The notes under the pieces were generated by a model that was not told the origin of the DNA, did no database searches, and worked only from the letters and a program-made list of their open reading frames with translations. The translations under genes and the position numbers were made by a program. From the NCBI GenBank assembly GCA_022866015.1, contig JALHTX010000366.1, forward strand, positions 1 through 11,043: a stretch of 11,043 nucleotides of DNA, read 5' to 3'. This stretch comes from Thermoplasmatota archaeon (GTDB taxonomy: Archaea; Thermoplasmatota; E2; DHVEG-1). Positions 1-6,721 of this stretch are shown here, one piece after another (the first letter of the stretch is position 1; every line of letters starts with the position of its first letter).

Positions 1-79
1 CATTACTTCTTCTAAGAGCCCTTATGACTAACGGTCTTTTTATGTCGATAGAGAGCTCTAATTCGTTATCTTCCTGCAT
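1..79 (-). CDS. Possible 5' end of an unrecognised minus-strand gene (partial)
   Basis: Reading the minus strand from an ATG at 79 leaves an open frame to the window edge. It begins MQEDNELELSIDIKRPLV and ends with an Arg-rich stretch (RALRRSN), a composition that looks protein-like. The frame is open upstream to about 223, so longer starts at 154 or 172 are possible, but neither has a ribosome binding site. A TATA-like TTTATTAA (minus strand, 123-116) lies about 40 nt before the ATG, the same geometry seen at drmA, which favours the short start. I do not recognise the protein and only 26 residues are visible. It could equally be a chance frame. Confidence 0.3.
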   Translation of the reverse strand, partial: MQEDNELELSIDIKRPLVIRALRRSN

Positions 80-136
80 CCCATCCACTTGTCTTTTAGA
101 ATGATGCTTTTTCCTGTTAATAAAGTATTTGTCCCT

Positions 137-256
137 CTGGATATGCACTTGCATATATGGATATATGTGCATTTGTCTCTTTAAATGCCGATGCAGGTGA
201 TGAAACTTCTGCATCAAGGATGATTACCTGAAGATACACCTGCATATTCAGATATA
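137..256. repeat. Imperfect direct repeat (two copies) rich in TGCAT/GATATA
   Basis: CACTTGCATATATGGATATA at 146-165 matches CACCTGCATATTCAGATATA at 237-256 in 16 of 20 positions. The similarity extends weakly leftward to 137 and 228. The copies start 91 nt apart in the same orientation. Translated on the minus strand they give similar peptides in two different frames (YPYMQVHIQ and YLNMQVYLQ). This could be a decayed coding repeat or a repeated regulatory site. No function can be assigned. Confidence 0.5.
190..245. repeat. Nested, mutually exclusive inverted repeats
   Basis: ATGCAGGTG at 191-199 is the exact reverse complement of CACCTGCAT at 237-245 (9 bp arms, 37 nt between). The left arm also pairs with a nearer partner: GATGCAG at 190-196 with CTGCATC at 209-215 (7 bp arms, 12 nt loop). 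The two hairpins share the left arm and cannot form together. They lie 64 nt upstream of the lysine-rich mini-ORF. If transcribed on the plus strand they could act as a switch-like leader, but this is inferred from pairing alone. Confidence 0.45.
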
Positions 257-308
257 GATAAAGGTAATAACTCACTTGTTCAATATGAAAATTGTGGAGG
301 GAGAGTAA

Positions 309-353
309 ATGCCACCAAAGAAAAAAAAGACAGTAAAAAAGAAAAAAAAGTAA
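309..353 (+). CDS. Lysine-rich 14-residue mini-ORF
   Basis: The ORF encodes MPPKKKKTVKKKKK and then stops at TAA. It is preceded by GGAGGGAG at 296-303, an excellent Shine-Dalgarno 5 nt before the ATG, and an in-frame TAA at 306-308 fixes the start. Ten of 14 residues are lysine, so the peptide would be strongly basic and probably unstructured, perhaps nucleic-acid binding. The poly-A composition makes a chance ORF possible, and the ribosome binding site is the main reason to list it. A terminator-like hairpin follows about 27 nt later. No family is recognised, and no link to the DISARM operon downstream can be shown. Confidence 0.35.
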   Translation: MPPKKKKTVKKKKK

Positions 354-379
354 TATCATGCTGGTTATCTTTTGAAAAT

Positions 380-420
380 AGCCTCAGGTTCCAGAAAAGC
401 AAAGAGGCTTTCTCTTCTTT
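380..420 (+). terminator. Terminator-like hairpin with T-rich tail
   Basis: AGCCTC at 380-385 pairs with GAGGCT at 404-409, and an alternative AAAGC/GCTTT pairing (396-400 with 407-411) falls inside the same region. A pyrimidine-rich run TTTCTCTTCTTTT follows. It lies downstream of the lysine-rich mini-ORF and upstream of the drmA promoter, where a terminator would insulate the operon. The 18 nt loop makes this a weak hairpin. In archaea the T-rich tract alone could be the signal. Confidence 0.35.
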
Positions 421-576
421 TAGTCATTCTTACATCCATCAGACAAAATAACATCGTTAGAAAATGGAACCTTTTTTAGCACACCGATTTTAAGGTATTG
501 CTACTGATGGGATTATTGTTGACGCTTTTTGAACAGTAATTTACATAATATAACCAATCAAATCAATACTAAAATT

Positions 577-638
577 TGTTAACAGATTAGCGCGGGGAGG
601 GAGATTCGGACTCGTATTTGTTAACACATATGTTAACA
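577..638. promoter_or_regulatory. Three copies of palindromic octamer TGTTAACA upstream of drmA (candidate operator)
   Basis: TGTTAACA, a perfect palindrome, occurs at 577-584, 619-626 and 631-638. The first two are within the longer direct repeat ATTTGTTAACA. The last two form a larger symmetric site, GTTAACACATATGTTAAC at 620-637, with 7 bp arms and a 4 nt centre. Starts are 42 and 12 nt apart, close to four turns and one turn of DNA. The cluster ends 28 nt before the TATA-like box of drmA. A fourth copy occurs at 10885-10892. Binding by a dimeric transcription factor is inferred; no regulator gene is visible nearby. Confidence 0.5.
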
Positions 639-666
639 TCATATCTGTTGAATGGTTATCTGAGGA

Positions 667-674
667 TTTATAAA
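667..674 (+). promoter_or_regulatory. TATA box-like promoter element of the drm operon
   Basis: TTTATAAA sits about 40 nt before the ATG at 712. With archaeal spacing, transcription would start near 695-700, giving a leader of 12-17 nt that contains the GGGAAG purine motif at 702-707. A bacterial reading is possible but poorer: TTGAAT at 648-653, 15 nt spacer, TATAAA at 669-674. Confidence 0.5.
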
Positions 675-711
675 GCAGTTGTTGTTTTGAAATTGCAGTT
701 TGGGAAGAAAA

Positions 712-3700
712 ATGACTAAAATTAGTTCATACAACAAGTTCGTAGAACTTCTGGCAAAAGATGTTCTTAGTAAACTAGACGGAACACATAATGATTTCAC
801 AAGATTCGAACTTCCCGATAAACCTTCAAAAATTATAGTATTGGGGACTCTAGCAGATAAAAGTAAAGATCGTTCCATTGTTGGAGATACAAATCGAACA
901 CTGACCAGCGTGAAGAATAATAGTTTATCTGTTAAATTTTTAATTAGAGATAGTTCTGGAAGTATTAAGGTAAAACCTTCCCTTTCTTTGTTCTATAGAG
1001 TTTATCCAACTTTTGATGAACAAATAAAATTCATTAGTGATAACTATGAAGAATATCAAGATAATGAAAATGTCGATCTTGCCCGAGTTTGGAAAAGATA
1101 TAATTTTATTCACCCAGTCATTGAGTTAACTTTATCTGAAGAAAATATTGATAACACATTAGATCTCAAATATGCAATAAATGACATAAGAAAAGATAAA
1201 AACATTTATTCGGAAGGTAAAAACATCCCCTTCAGTTCCTTGGATAAAGAATCGTTATATGCTGAAGCGATTAATAGAATAAAAGGTGAAACCTCGCATT
1301 CTTTTGGATGGAATTGTCGAATTCATTTACAAATTGAAGAATTTGTTCAAAACGAGGAAAAATTAAATTTAATTACTGTTTCTATGATTAACGATACTGA
1401 GGAAAATAAAGGGTATGAAACGTTTTTATTCGATTGCAATCTCGAAATAGACTTGATGGGCAAAGAACCTATTCCTTTCAAATACGAATACGAATATGAA
1501 GGATTTAATTTTGAATACTCCAACCCGTTGAGATGTCTTAATTGTCATGCAGATTTTAATGGAAAAAAAATAAACACGTTACATTTCGCTTCTTTCTCTC
1601 AAGAAAAAATTATACCTAAATTATCTAGCGATACATTAATAATTAGTTTTGAAGAATTAGTAAATTCAAGTAAAAATATAGCTTTGTTAGAGAAACTAAA
1701 TAAAGAAATGCAAACTTATTTGAATGATTATAAAAAAATTTCAAAAATAAAAAATAAAGAAAAACATGAAAGAGATTTAAACCATTTTGAAAAAATAGCA
1801 ACCAGATTTACTGAGGGAATTAATGTTTTAAAAAATAATACTAATGCAAAAAAATCATTTGAATTATTAAATAAATCCTTCATTAAGTCAAGTAGATATG
1901 ATAGATGGAGACTATTTCAAATAATTTTTATTGTATCTCTAATTCCTGAGATAATCGATAAAACAAAAAATAGAGATATCTGCGAAGTTCTCCATGTAGC
2001 TACGGGTGGCGGCAAATCAGAAGCATATTTTGGATGCGTTTTATTCTCAGCATTTTTTGATCGGTTATCTGGAAAAAAATTTGGAATAACCGCAATAACA
2101 AAATTTCCGCTTAGAATGTTATCCGTTCAGCAATTAAGAAGAATATCAAATTTGTTCATTTGGGCTGAAGAAATAAGAAAAGAAGAAAAAATAGATGGAG
2201 ACCCTTTTACAGTTGCATATTATGTAGGATCATCTGATGAGTTTCCACGATATACAAAAACGATAATCGATGAAATTCAAAGAGAAAGAAAAAATAAAAA
2301 AGAAGTCCCTGGTCGGATTATTAAAAAATGTCCCATTTGTAATGGAAATGTTATTTTAGATTTCAAAGTAAATGAAAGATACATCATACATAAGTGCATA
2401 GAGTGCAAAAAAGAGTTCTCTCTTTTTTTTACTGATGAAGAAATATATAGATTTTTACCAACATTCATAGTTTCTACAGTAGATAAACTTGCAGGGATTT
2501 CATCAAATAGAAGATATAAAAATATTCTAGGTGGAAAACTTGATACATGTCCTAGTGGACATGGCTATATTCCTCATGGAGATTCTTGTGAAGTTGAAAC
2601 GGATCAAGGAAGATGTAAACAGAAAGGGCATAGTGTAAATATTGATTTTAAAACAGGTCCAACACTTATAATCCAGGATGAAATGCATCTTGTCAGAGAA
2701 GGATTTGGCACAATTAATGCTCATTTTGAAACATTGATGGAAGCTTTACAAATCGAATTGTGTGGGTATGGTTTTAAGAATATTGCAATGACAGCAACCA
2801 TAACTGGAGCAAAGGAACAAATTGAAAACTTGTATCATAAAGATATTAATATATTCCCAGGTGCGTCACCCGATGAAACCAAGGAACATGATTTTTTCTT
2901 TCAATATGAAAAAGATGAAAATAAAAATATAGTTGTACAAAGAAAAATAATTGGGTTAAAGCCAAATTTAAGAGATAATCAATTTGCTTCACTATTAACT
3001 TTAAGATACTTATCAGAATTTATTAATAGAGTAGAAAGTAATTTAGATACATTTTCAAAAAACGCTGGGTTTGAACCAGGAGAAGTTAATTCAATACTAT
3101 TAAGTTATAAAAGTATCCTTACTTACCATAACAAAAAATCAGATGTCCATTCTATGAATTATTACTTAGAAGCGGTGACAAATTCTAAGTTGGAAGAATA
3201 TAAAATTATTCCAAAAATTTTAACTGGAGACAGCACTCTGGAGGACATTAACATACTTATTGATCTGATAGAAAAATATTTTGATAAAGAAGAAAATAAA
3301 AAAAGTTTATTATCGGTGTTTGCTACAAGCATTGTTTCTCATGGAATTGATATAGATAAATGGAATATTATGGAATTTCAAGGAATCCCTAGAAATACAG
3401 CTGAATATATCCAGGCTTTAAGCAGGAGCGGTAGAAAATTCCCAGGAGTGGTTTTTGTTTGGTTTTATCCGAATCGTGCTCGAGATTTAAGTTTTTATCA
3501 AAACTTTATTGATTATCATAATATTTTACAACAGAAAGTTGAAGATGTTCCATTAACACGTTGGTCAAGACTCGGTCTTAAACAGACATTTACATCTATT
3601 TTTAATGCTAGTATCCTGAATTATTTTTCAGATATTGTCGGAGAACCTATTTACACGGTAGACAAGGTAAACGAAATATTCACCAATCTTGAAAATAGAA

Positions 3701-3984
3701 AAAAATTGATAGATTTCATACAGAAAGCATACGTCTCGAATTCTCCAATGATAGGTGCCCAATATTTTAAATTAGAAATACCCAACGAAGCAGAAGAGCG
3801 ACTAAATGAACTTAAGAGAGATAGTGGAGGAGAAAAAAACTTTTTCCCAAATGCTTTGAAAGATAATGCTAATAAATATTATCGAACCCAATACGGCATG
3901 AGAGGTATTCAAGATGAGATATTGCTAAAACCGAATGACTGGGATCTTAATTTTTTGCGAAATGCACGAAAGGGAAGGGATTGA
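712..3984 (+). CDS. drmA: DISARM helicase DrmA (SF2 helicase)
   Basis: The 1090-residue protein is a superfamily 2 helicase/translocase. Its motifs (numbered from the ATG at 712) are Walker A ATGGGKSE at 430-437, DEMH (DExH) at 656-659, TAT (motif III) at 694-696, the motif V region ATSIVSHGIDI, and QALSRSGR (motif VI) at 901-908. A zinc-ribbon-like C540xxC543/C562xxC565 is inserted between Walker A and DExH, and a further CxxC lies at 275-278. After motif VI come the ARDLSFYQNFIDYHN and VEDVPLTRWSR stretches that I associate with DrmA. In characterised DISARM, DrmA works with DrmB as a DNA-loading translocase that senses invading DNA. ATG 712 is preferred over the TTG at 700, because GGGAAG lies before it and the TATA box would put the transcript start near 697. 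This is the first gene of a four-gene array; DrmB starts 1 nt after its stop. Confidence 0.9.
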   Translation: MTKISSYNKFVELLAKDVLSKLDGTHNDFTRFELPDKPSKIIVLGTLADKSKDRSIVGDTNRTLTSVKNNSLSVKFLIRDSSGSIKVKPSLSLFYRVYPTFDEQIKFISDNYEEYQDNENVDLARVWKRYNFIHPVIELTLSEENIDNTLDLKYAINDIRKDKNIYSEGKNIPFSSLDKESLYAEAINRIKGETSHSFGWNCRIHLQIEEFVQNEEKLNLITVSMINDTEENKGYETFLFDCNLEIDLMGKEPIPFKYEYEYEGFNFEYSNPLRCLNCHADFNGKKINTLHFASFSQEKIIPKLSSDTLIISFEELVNSSKNIALLEKLNKEMQTYLNDYKKISKIKNKEKHERDLNHFEKIATRFTEGINVLKNNTNAKKSFELLNKSFIKSSRYDRWRLFQIIFIVSLIPEIIDKTKNRDICEVLHVATGGGKSEAYFGCVLFSAFFDRLSGKKFGITAITKFPLRMLSVQQLRRISNLFIWAEEIRKEEKIDGDPFTVAYYVGSSDEFPRYTKTIIDEIQRERKNKKEVPGRIIKKCPICNGNVILDFKVNERYIIHKCIECKKEFSLFFTDEEIYRFLPTFIVSTVDKLAGISSNRRYKNILGGKLDTCPSGHGYIPHGDSCEVETDQGRCKQKGHSVNIDFKTGPTLIIQDEMHLVREGFGTINAHFETLMEALQIELCGYGFKNIAMTATITGAKEQIENLYHKDINIFPGASPDETKEHDFFFQYEKDENKNIVVQRKIIGLKPNLRDNQFASLLTLRYLSEFINRVESNLDTFSKNAGFEPGEVNSILLSYKSILTYHNKKSDVHSMNYYLEAVTNSKLEEYKIIPKILTGDSTLEDINILIDLIEKYFDKEENKKSLLSVFATSIVSHGIDIDKWNIMEFQGIPRNTAEYIQALSRSGRKFPGVVFVWFYPNRARDLSFYQNFIDYHNILQQKVEDVPLTRWSRLGLKQTFTSIFNASILNYFSDIVGEPIYTVDKVNEIFTNLENRKKLIDFIQKAYVSNSPMIGAQYFKLEIPNEAEERLNELKRDSGGEKNFFPNALKDNANKYYRTQYGMRGIQDEILLKPNDWDLNFLRNARKGRD

Positions 3985-3985
3985 T

Positions 3986-5884
3986 ATGGAAATAGAATTT
4001 GCAGAAAAGGACAATTTTGCATTTCCTGCGTATAGTGCATTATATCATTGCATAGATGATTTGATATTTACAAGGGGTGCCTTTGCTCATAGAATTACTA
4101 ACATATTGCCTGATGAGAATGATAGAAATCTAAAAATAAACAATGAAAAAAGATTGAAGGAGAAATTATTTAGAGAAATAATGTCTCAATATAATCAAAG
4201 GATTATAAAATATAATCTTTTACTACCAAAACTAAGTCTTGATAAAAAGAATATTCTTAAGATAATTAAATACAAATTGGTTTCAGATACTTTTGGAGAT
4301 GAAGGGGATTATAGTGGCAGTCATAAAGTATACCCAACAACTTTTGTATGCGAAACATGCGGTGATTTTAGAATTTTAAATTATAAAGAGTGGGCGAGTT
4401 TTAATCCCAATAAATGCAGATATTGTAATGGAAAATATGAGCAGGTCTCAATTTTGATGTTCTGTAGTCAATGTGGAAAAATTGTCCCCTTATATTATCC
4501 ATGTAAAGATCATGGAACTAGCGATTTAAAATTGATTAGACATAAAAAAGATTCATTAGGGACTTGGCGGGTTGTTTGCAGATCATGTGCTAAACTGGGA
4601 GTAAAAGAACCTATAGATATATTTAGGTTTCTTTGTAGTCATAAGGATGAAAGTAATGTAGTGATATGCAAGGAGAAACCAACGAAGTTTAAACCCTTAA
4701 CCATAAAAGAGGGAGGTGTTTATAGTCCCGTTGTTATCACACTAGTCGATATACCAGCAACTGAAAATATTGAACTTGAAGATTTAGAATATATTTTACT
4801 AGGTTTACATTTGGATAAATTTGATGAAATCTCAGATAGAATAAAATCTGATATAAATCTTTCAAAAATTGAAAGTTATTTTGGAGCTTATTATGACCAA
4901 AACATCAAAAATTTGCTTCTTTCCAGGGATGCTGAGTTTTCTGGTCTTTCTTCAGAGGCAAAAGATGAAAAATGGAAACAAAAATGGTCAATTGATATAA
5001 TCGAAAAAGTAATCAGCGAGCTAAAAACTTGTTACAATACTTCTGATTTGGAAAATTATAATGATTATTTTGCTATTAAGGGTGCATTTCTAAATCAAGA
5101 GAAAAACAAAATAATTTCTTTTGATAAGTATATAGATTCTATAAGTGACAACACAAGAAAGAATTTTCTTATGAGTGGTTATAAAAAGTTAAAGGAAGAC
5201 TTTGGTTTAAGTGATATTACATATATTTCAGATATAAATTTAATATCGTCTTGTATTGGTTTAATTCATGGGGTCAATAAATTTTATGAGCAAGGTTTTG
5301 TTCCCCATTTTACTCCTATTTGGAAAGGTAAAAAGAAAGAAGATTTAGCTGTATACTCATATCCTTTTGAAACTGAAGGTATTCTAATAGATCTGGATAA
5401 GAGACGGGTATCGAATTGGCTTATTGATAATAATTATATTCAAAAAGAAAAACCAAAAAATGATGGAGAGGCGAAAGAATTACTTTTAAAAATTGAAAAA
5501 GATACAGATGCCTGTTTTGCTCTTAAGACTCTTTTGCATACGTTGTCTCATACCTTAATTAAACGCTCTTCTATGTACACTGGGTTAGATAGTGATTCTT
5601 GTAGTGAAATGATTTTTACTAACCCTGCATCTATTCTACTCTATTCAACATCTAATATCAACATCGGTGGTTTTGAATATGTTTTTGAGCATTCTCTAAA
5701 TAATTGGTTCAGAGAAGTTGATCTGGAAATACATGATTGCACTTTTGATCCAACTTGTATTTTTGAATCTGGGGCTTGTTTTTCATGTCTTTATTTGCCC
5801 GAATACGTTTGTTCAGAATTTAATCATTACTTGGATAGAGATGTTTTCATAGGAAATAAAAGATTTAAAATAAGTTATTGGTGA
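3986..5884 (+). CDS. drmB: DISARM protein DrmB (DUF1998)
   Basis: The 632-residue protein has a C-terminal DUF1998 domain. It contains LHTLSHTLIKRSSMYTGLD, then FTNPASILLYSTSNINIGG, and a terminal cysteine cluster at C585, C591, C598, C601 and C609, a probable zinc site. The N-terminal third has four CxxC knuckles (122-125, 144-147, 160-163, 198-201), suggesting two more zinc ribbons. DUF1998 next to an SF2 helicase is the hallmark of DISARM DrmAB, where DrmB partners DrmA in DNA binding. An in-frame ATG at 3935 lies inside drmA. I chose 3986 because GGGAAGGG precedes it and it begins 1 nt after the drmA stop, implying translational coupling. No key residue appears to be missing. Confidence 0.9.
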   Translation: MEIEFAEKDNFAFPAYSALYHCIDDLIFTRGAFAHRITNILPDENDRNLKINNEKRLKEKLFREIMSQYNQRIIKYNLLLPKLSLDKKNILKIIKYKLVSDTFGDEGDYSGSHKVYPTTFVCETCGDFRILNYKEWASFNPNKCRYCNGKYEQVSILMFCSQCGKIVPLYYPCKDHGTSDLKLIRHKKDSLGTWRVVCRSCAKLGVKEPIDIFRFLCSHKDESNVVICKEKPTKFKPLTIKEGGVYSPVVITLVDIPATENIELEDLEYILLGLHLDKFDEISDRIKSDINLSKIESYFGAYYDQNIKNLLLSRDAEFSGLSSEAKDEKWKQKWSIDIIEKVISELKTCYNTSDLENYNDYFAIKGAFLNQEKNKIISFDKYIDSISDNTRKNFLMSGYKKLKEDFGLSDITYISDINLISSCIGLIHGVNKFYEQGFVPHFTPIWKGKKKEDLAVYSYPFETEGILIDLDKRRVSNWLIDNNYIQKEKPKNDGEAKELLLKIEKDTDACFALKTLLHTLSHTLIKRSSMYTGLDSDSCSEMIFTNPASILLYSTSNINIGGFEYVFEHSLNNWFREVDLEIHDCTFDPTCIFESGACFSCLYLPEYVCSEFNHYLDRDVFIGNKRFKISYW

Positions 5885-5888
5885 ATAA

Positions 5889-6710
5889 ATGGAAAGAATA
5901 CCTGTTAAAAAAAAATATTATTCTCTTTTCAATTCTTTACTTAAAAAAGTATCTTCAGAACAAAGTATTGAAATTGATTATTTAACTAAAATACTGGAAG
6001 GCGAAGGTTACGTAAAAGAGATGATTTATGAAAGCATCTATTTTTTAATATCTCAAGATTTTTTTGAAATAGTGGAATCAAAAAAGAAATTTGGTAAAAT
6101 AAAGATTAAACTACGTTGCCAACCAGAGATCTATTTAGAAACAGAAGAAATCCCTGCGGCATATCCTAAATTGATACTTAATTTACCACCATATAATGTA
6201 TTTGGTATGCAATCGGAATTAAAACAAGCCGATGTCAAATATTTTAATATGAAAGAAGAATTTAGAAAATTATTTTTGGATGCGAAAAAATCTATCTATA
6301 TCTGTTCTCCATTTCTTCAGCTGAGTGGATTTAAAGATTTTATTAATATTTTAAGCTCCAAAGCCAAAGAGGGAGTTGATATAAAGATTGTTGCTAGACA
6401 AATTGATAAAAATGATCATGAAAATAGATACAGAGATATTAAGGAAATTTACCAAAGGTTTAGAGAGAAAAACGCAAATGTGGAAATTAGAAATTATCAT
6501 TACCAAAAAACTGGATTGGAAAGTAGCACTCATGCCAAACTGATTGTATGCGATCATAAATATGCATATATTGGTAGTGGAGAGTTTAGAGGACCATCGT
6601 TTGAGAAAAATTTAGAAATGGGTCTCGTAGTCGAAGGGGAAATAGCAGATCAAATTGGAATAATTTTTGAGAAATTGTTTTCTGTTTCTAGGGAAGTTAA
6701 ATTTGAATAA
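5889..6710 (+). CDS. drmC: DISARM protein DrmC (phospholipase D family, single HKD motif)
   Basis: The 273-residue protein carries one HKD motif: HAKLIVCD at 215-222 (H215, K217, D222), followed by YAYIGSGEF as in PLD-family nucleases. Residues about 130-150 (SIYICSPFLQL) look like the start of the PLD fold without a second HKD, so an active enzyme would need to dimerise. Residues about 5-75 read as a winged-helix-like segment ending in a GKIKIKL wing strand; that assignment is by eye. A PLD protein directly after helicase and DUF1998 genes is the conserved drmABC core of DISARM. In the published system DrmC contributes little or variably to protection. The start is 4 nt after the drmB stop, with the weak GGTGA at 5880-5884 overlapping that stop, so coupling is likely. 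Confidence 0.85.
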   Translation: MERIPVKKKYYSLFNSLLKKVSSEQSIEIDYLTKILEGEGYVKEMIYESIYFLISQDFFEIVESKKKFGKIKIKLRCQPEIYLETEEIPAAYPKLILNLPPYNVFGMQSELKQADVKYFNMKEEFRKLFLDAKKSIYICSPFLQLSGFKDFINILSSKAKEGVDIKIVARQIDKNDHENRYRDIKEIYQRFREKNANVEIRNYHYQKTGLESSTHAKLIVCDHKYAYIGSGEFRGPSFEKNLEMGLVVEGEIADQIGIIFEKLFSVSREVKFE

Positions 6711-6721
6711 TGGAGTGCAAA

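Larger units (their letters stand above)
354..666. other. Gene-free upstream region of the DISARM operon
   Basis: No ORF here has a usable start signal. Short open stretches exist on both strands: on plus, 9-19 codon fragments near 464-539; on minus, a fragment reading KIGVLKKVPFSNDVILSDG and an overlapping MTKRRESLFAFLEPEAIF. All are interrupted by stops. They may be remnants of a decayed gene or chance frames. The only structured elements are the hairpin at 380-420 and the TGTTAACA cluster at 577-638. A GC-rich GCGCGGGGAGGGAG patch near 590-603 has no ATG at useful distance. Confidence 0.6.

Noticed and set aside
117..359. 80-codon minus-strand ORF beginning MILLFFLFYCLFF
   Set aside because: The hydrophobic N-terminus is just the antisense of the lysine-rich A tracts, there is no ribosome binding site, and the frame crosses the repeat block. 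Its C-terminal half looks mildly protein-like, so a decayed gene cannot be fully excluded.
400..540. Minus-strand fragments KIGVLKKVPFSNDVILSDG and MTKRRESLFAFLEPEAIF as a possible transposase or pseudogene remnant
   Set aside because: They are short, in two overlapping frames, and match no family I can name. No terminal inverted repeats or target duplications were seen.
518..550. Bacterial-type promoter TTGACG with CATAAT
   Set aside because: The 19 nt spacer and weak -10 are poor. It lies about 160 nt before drmA with no ORF between, and the TATA-like box at 667 is better placed.
639..878. 79-codon minus-strand ORF over the drmA start
   Set aside because: It is antisense to conserved DrmA coding sequence and to the promoter region, with no start signal; a shadow ORF.
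3935..3985. Upstream ATG extending DrmB by 17 residues into drmA
   Set aside because: The extension (MTGILIFCEMHEREGID) overlaps drmA by 50 nt. The ATG at 3986 has GGGAAGGG before it and the normal 1 nt gap.
6235..6560. A second HKD motif in DrmC
   Set aside because: The only HxKx4D is at residues 215-222. The earlier half has SPFLQL-type strands but no His/Lys pair in the right spacing.
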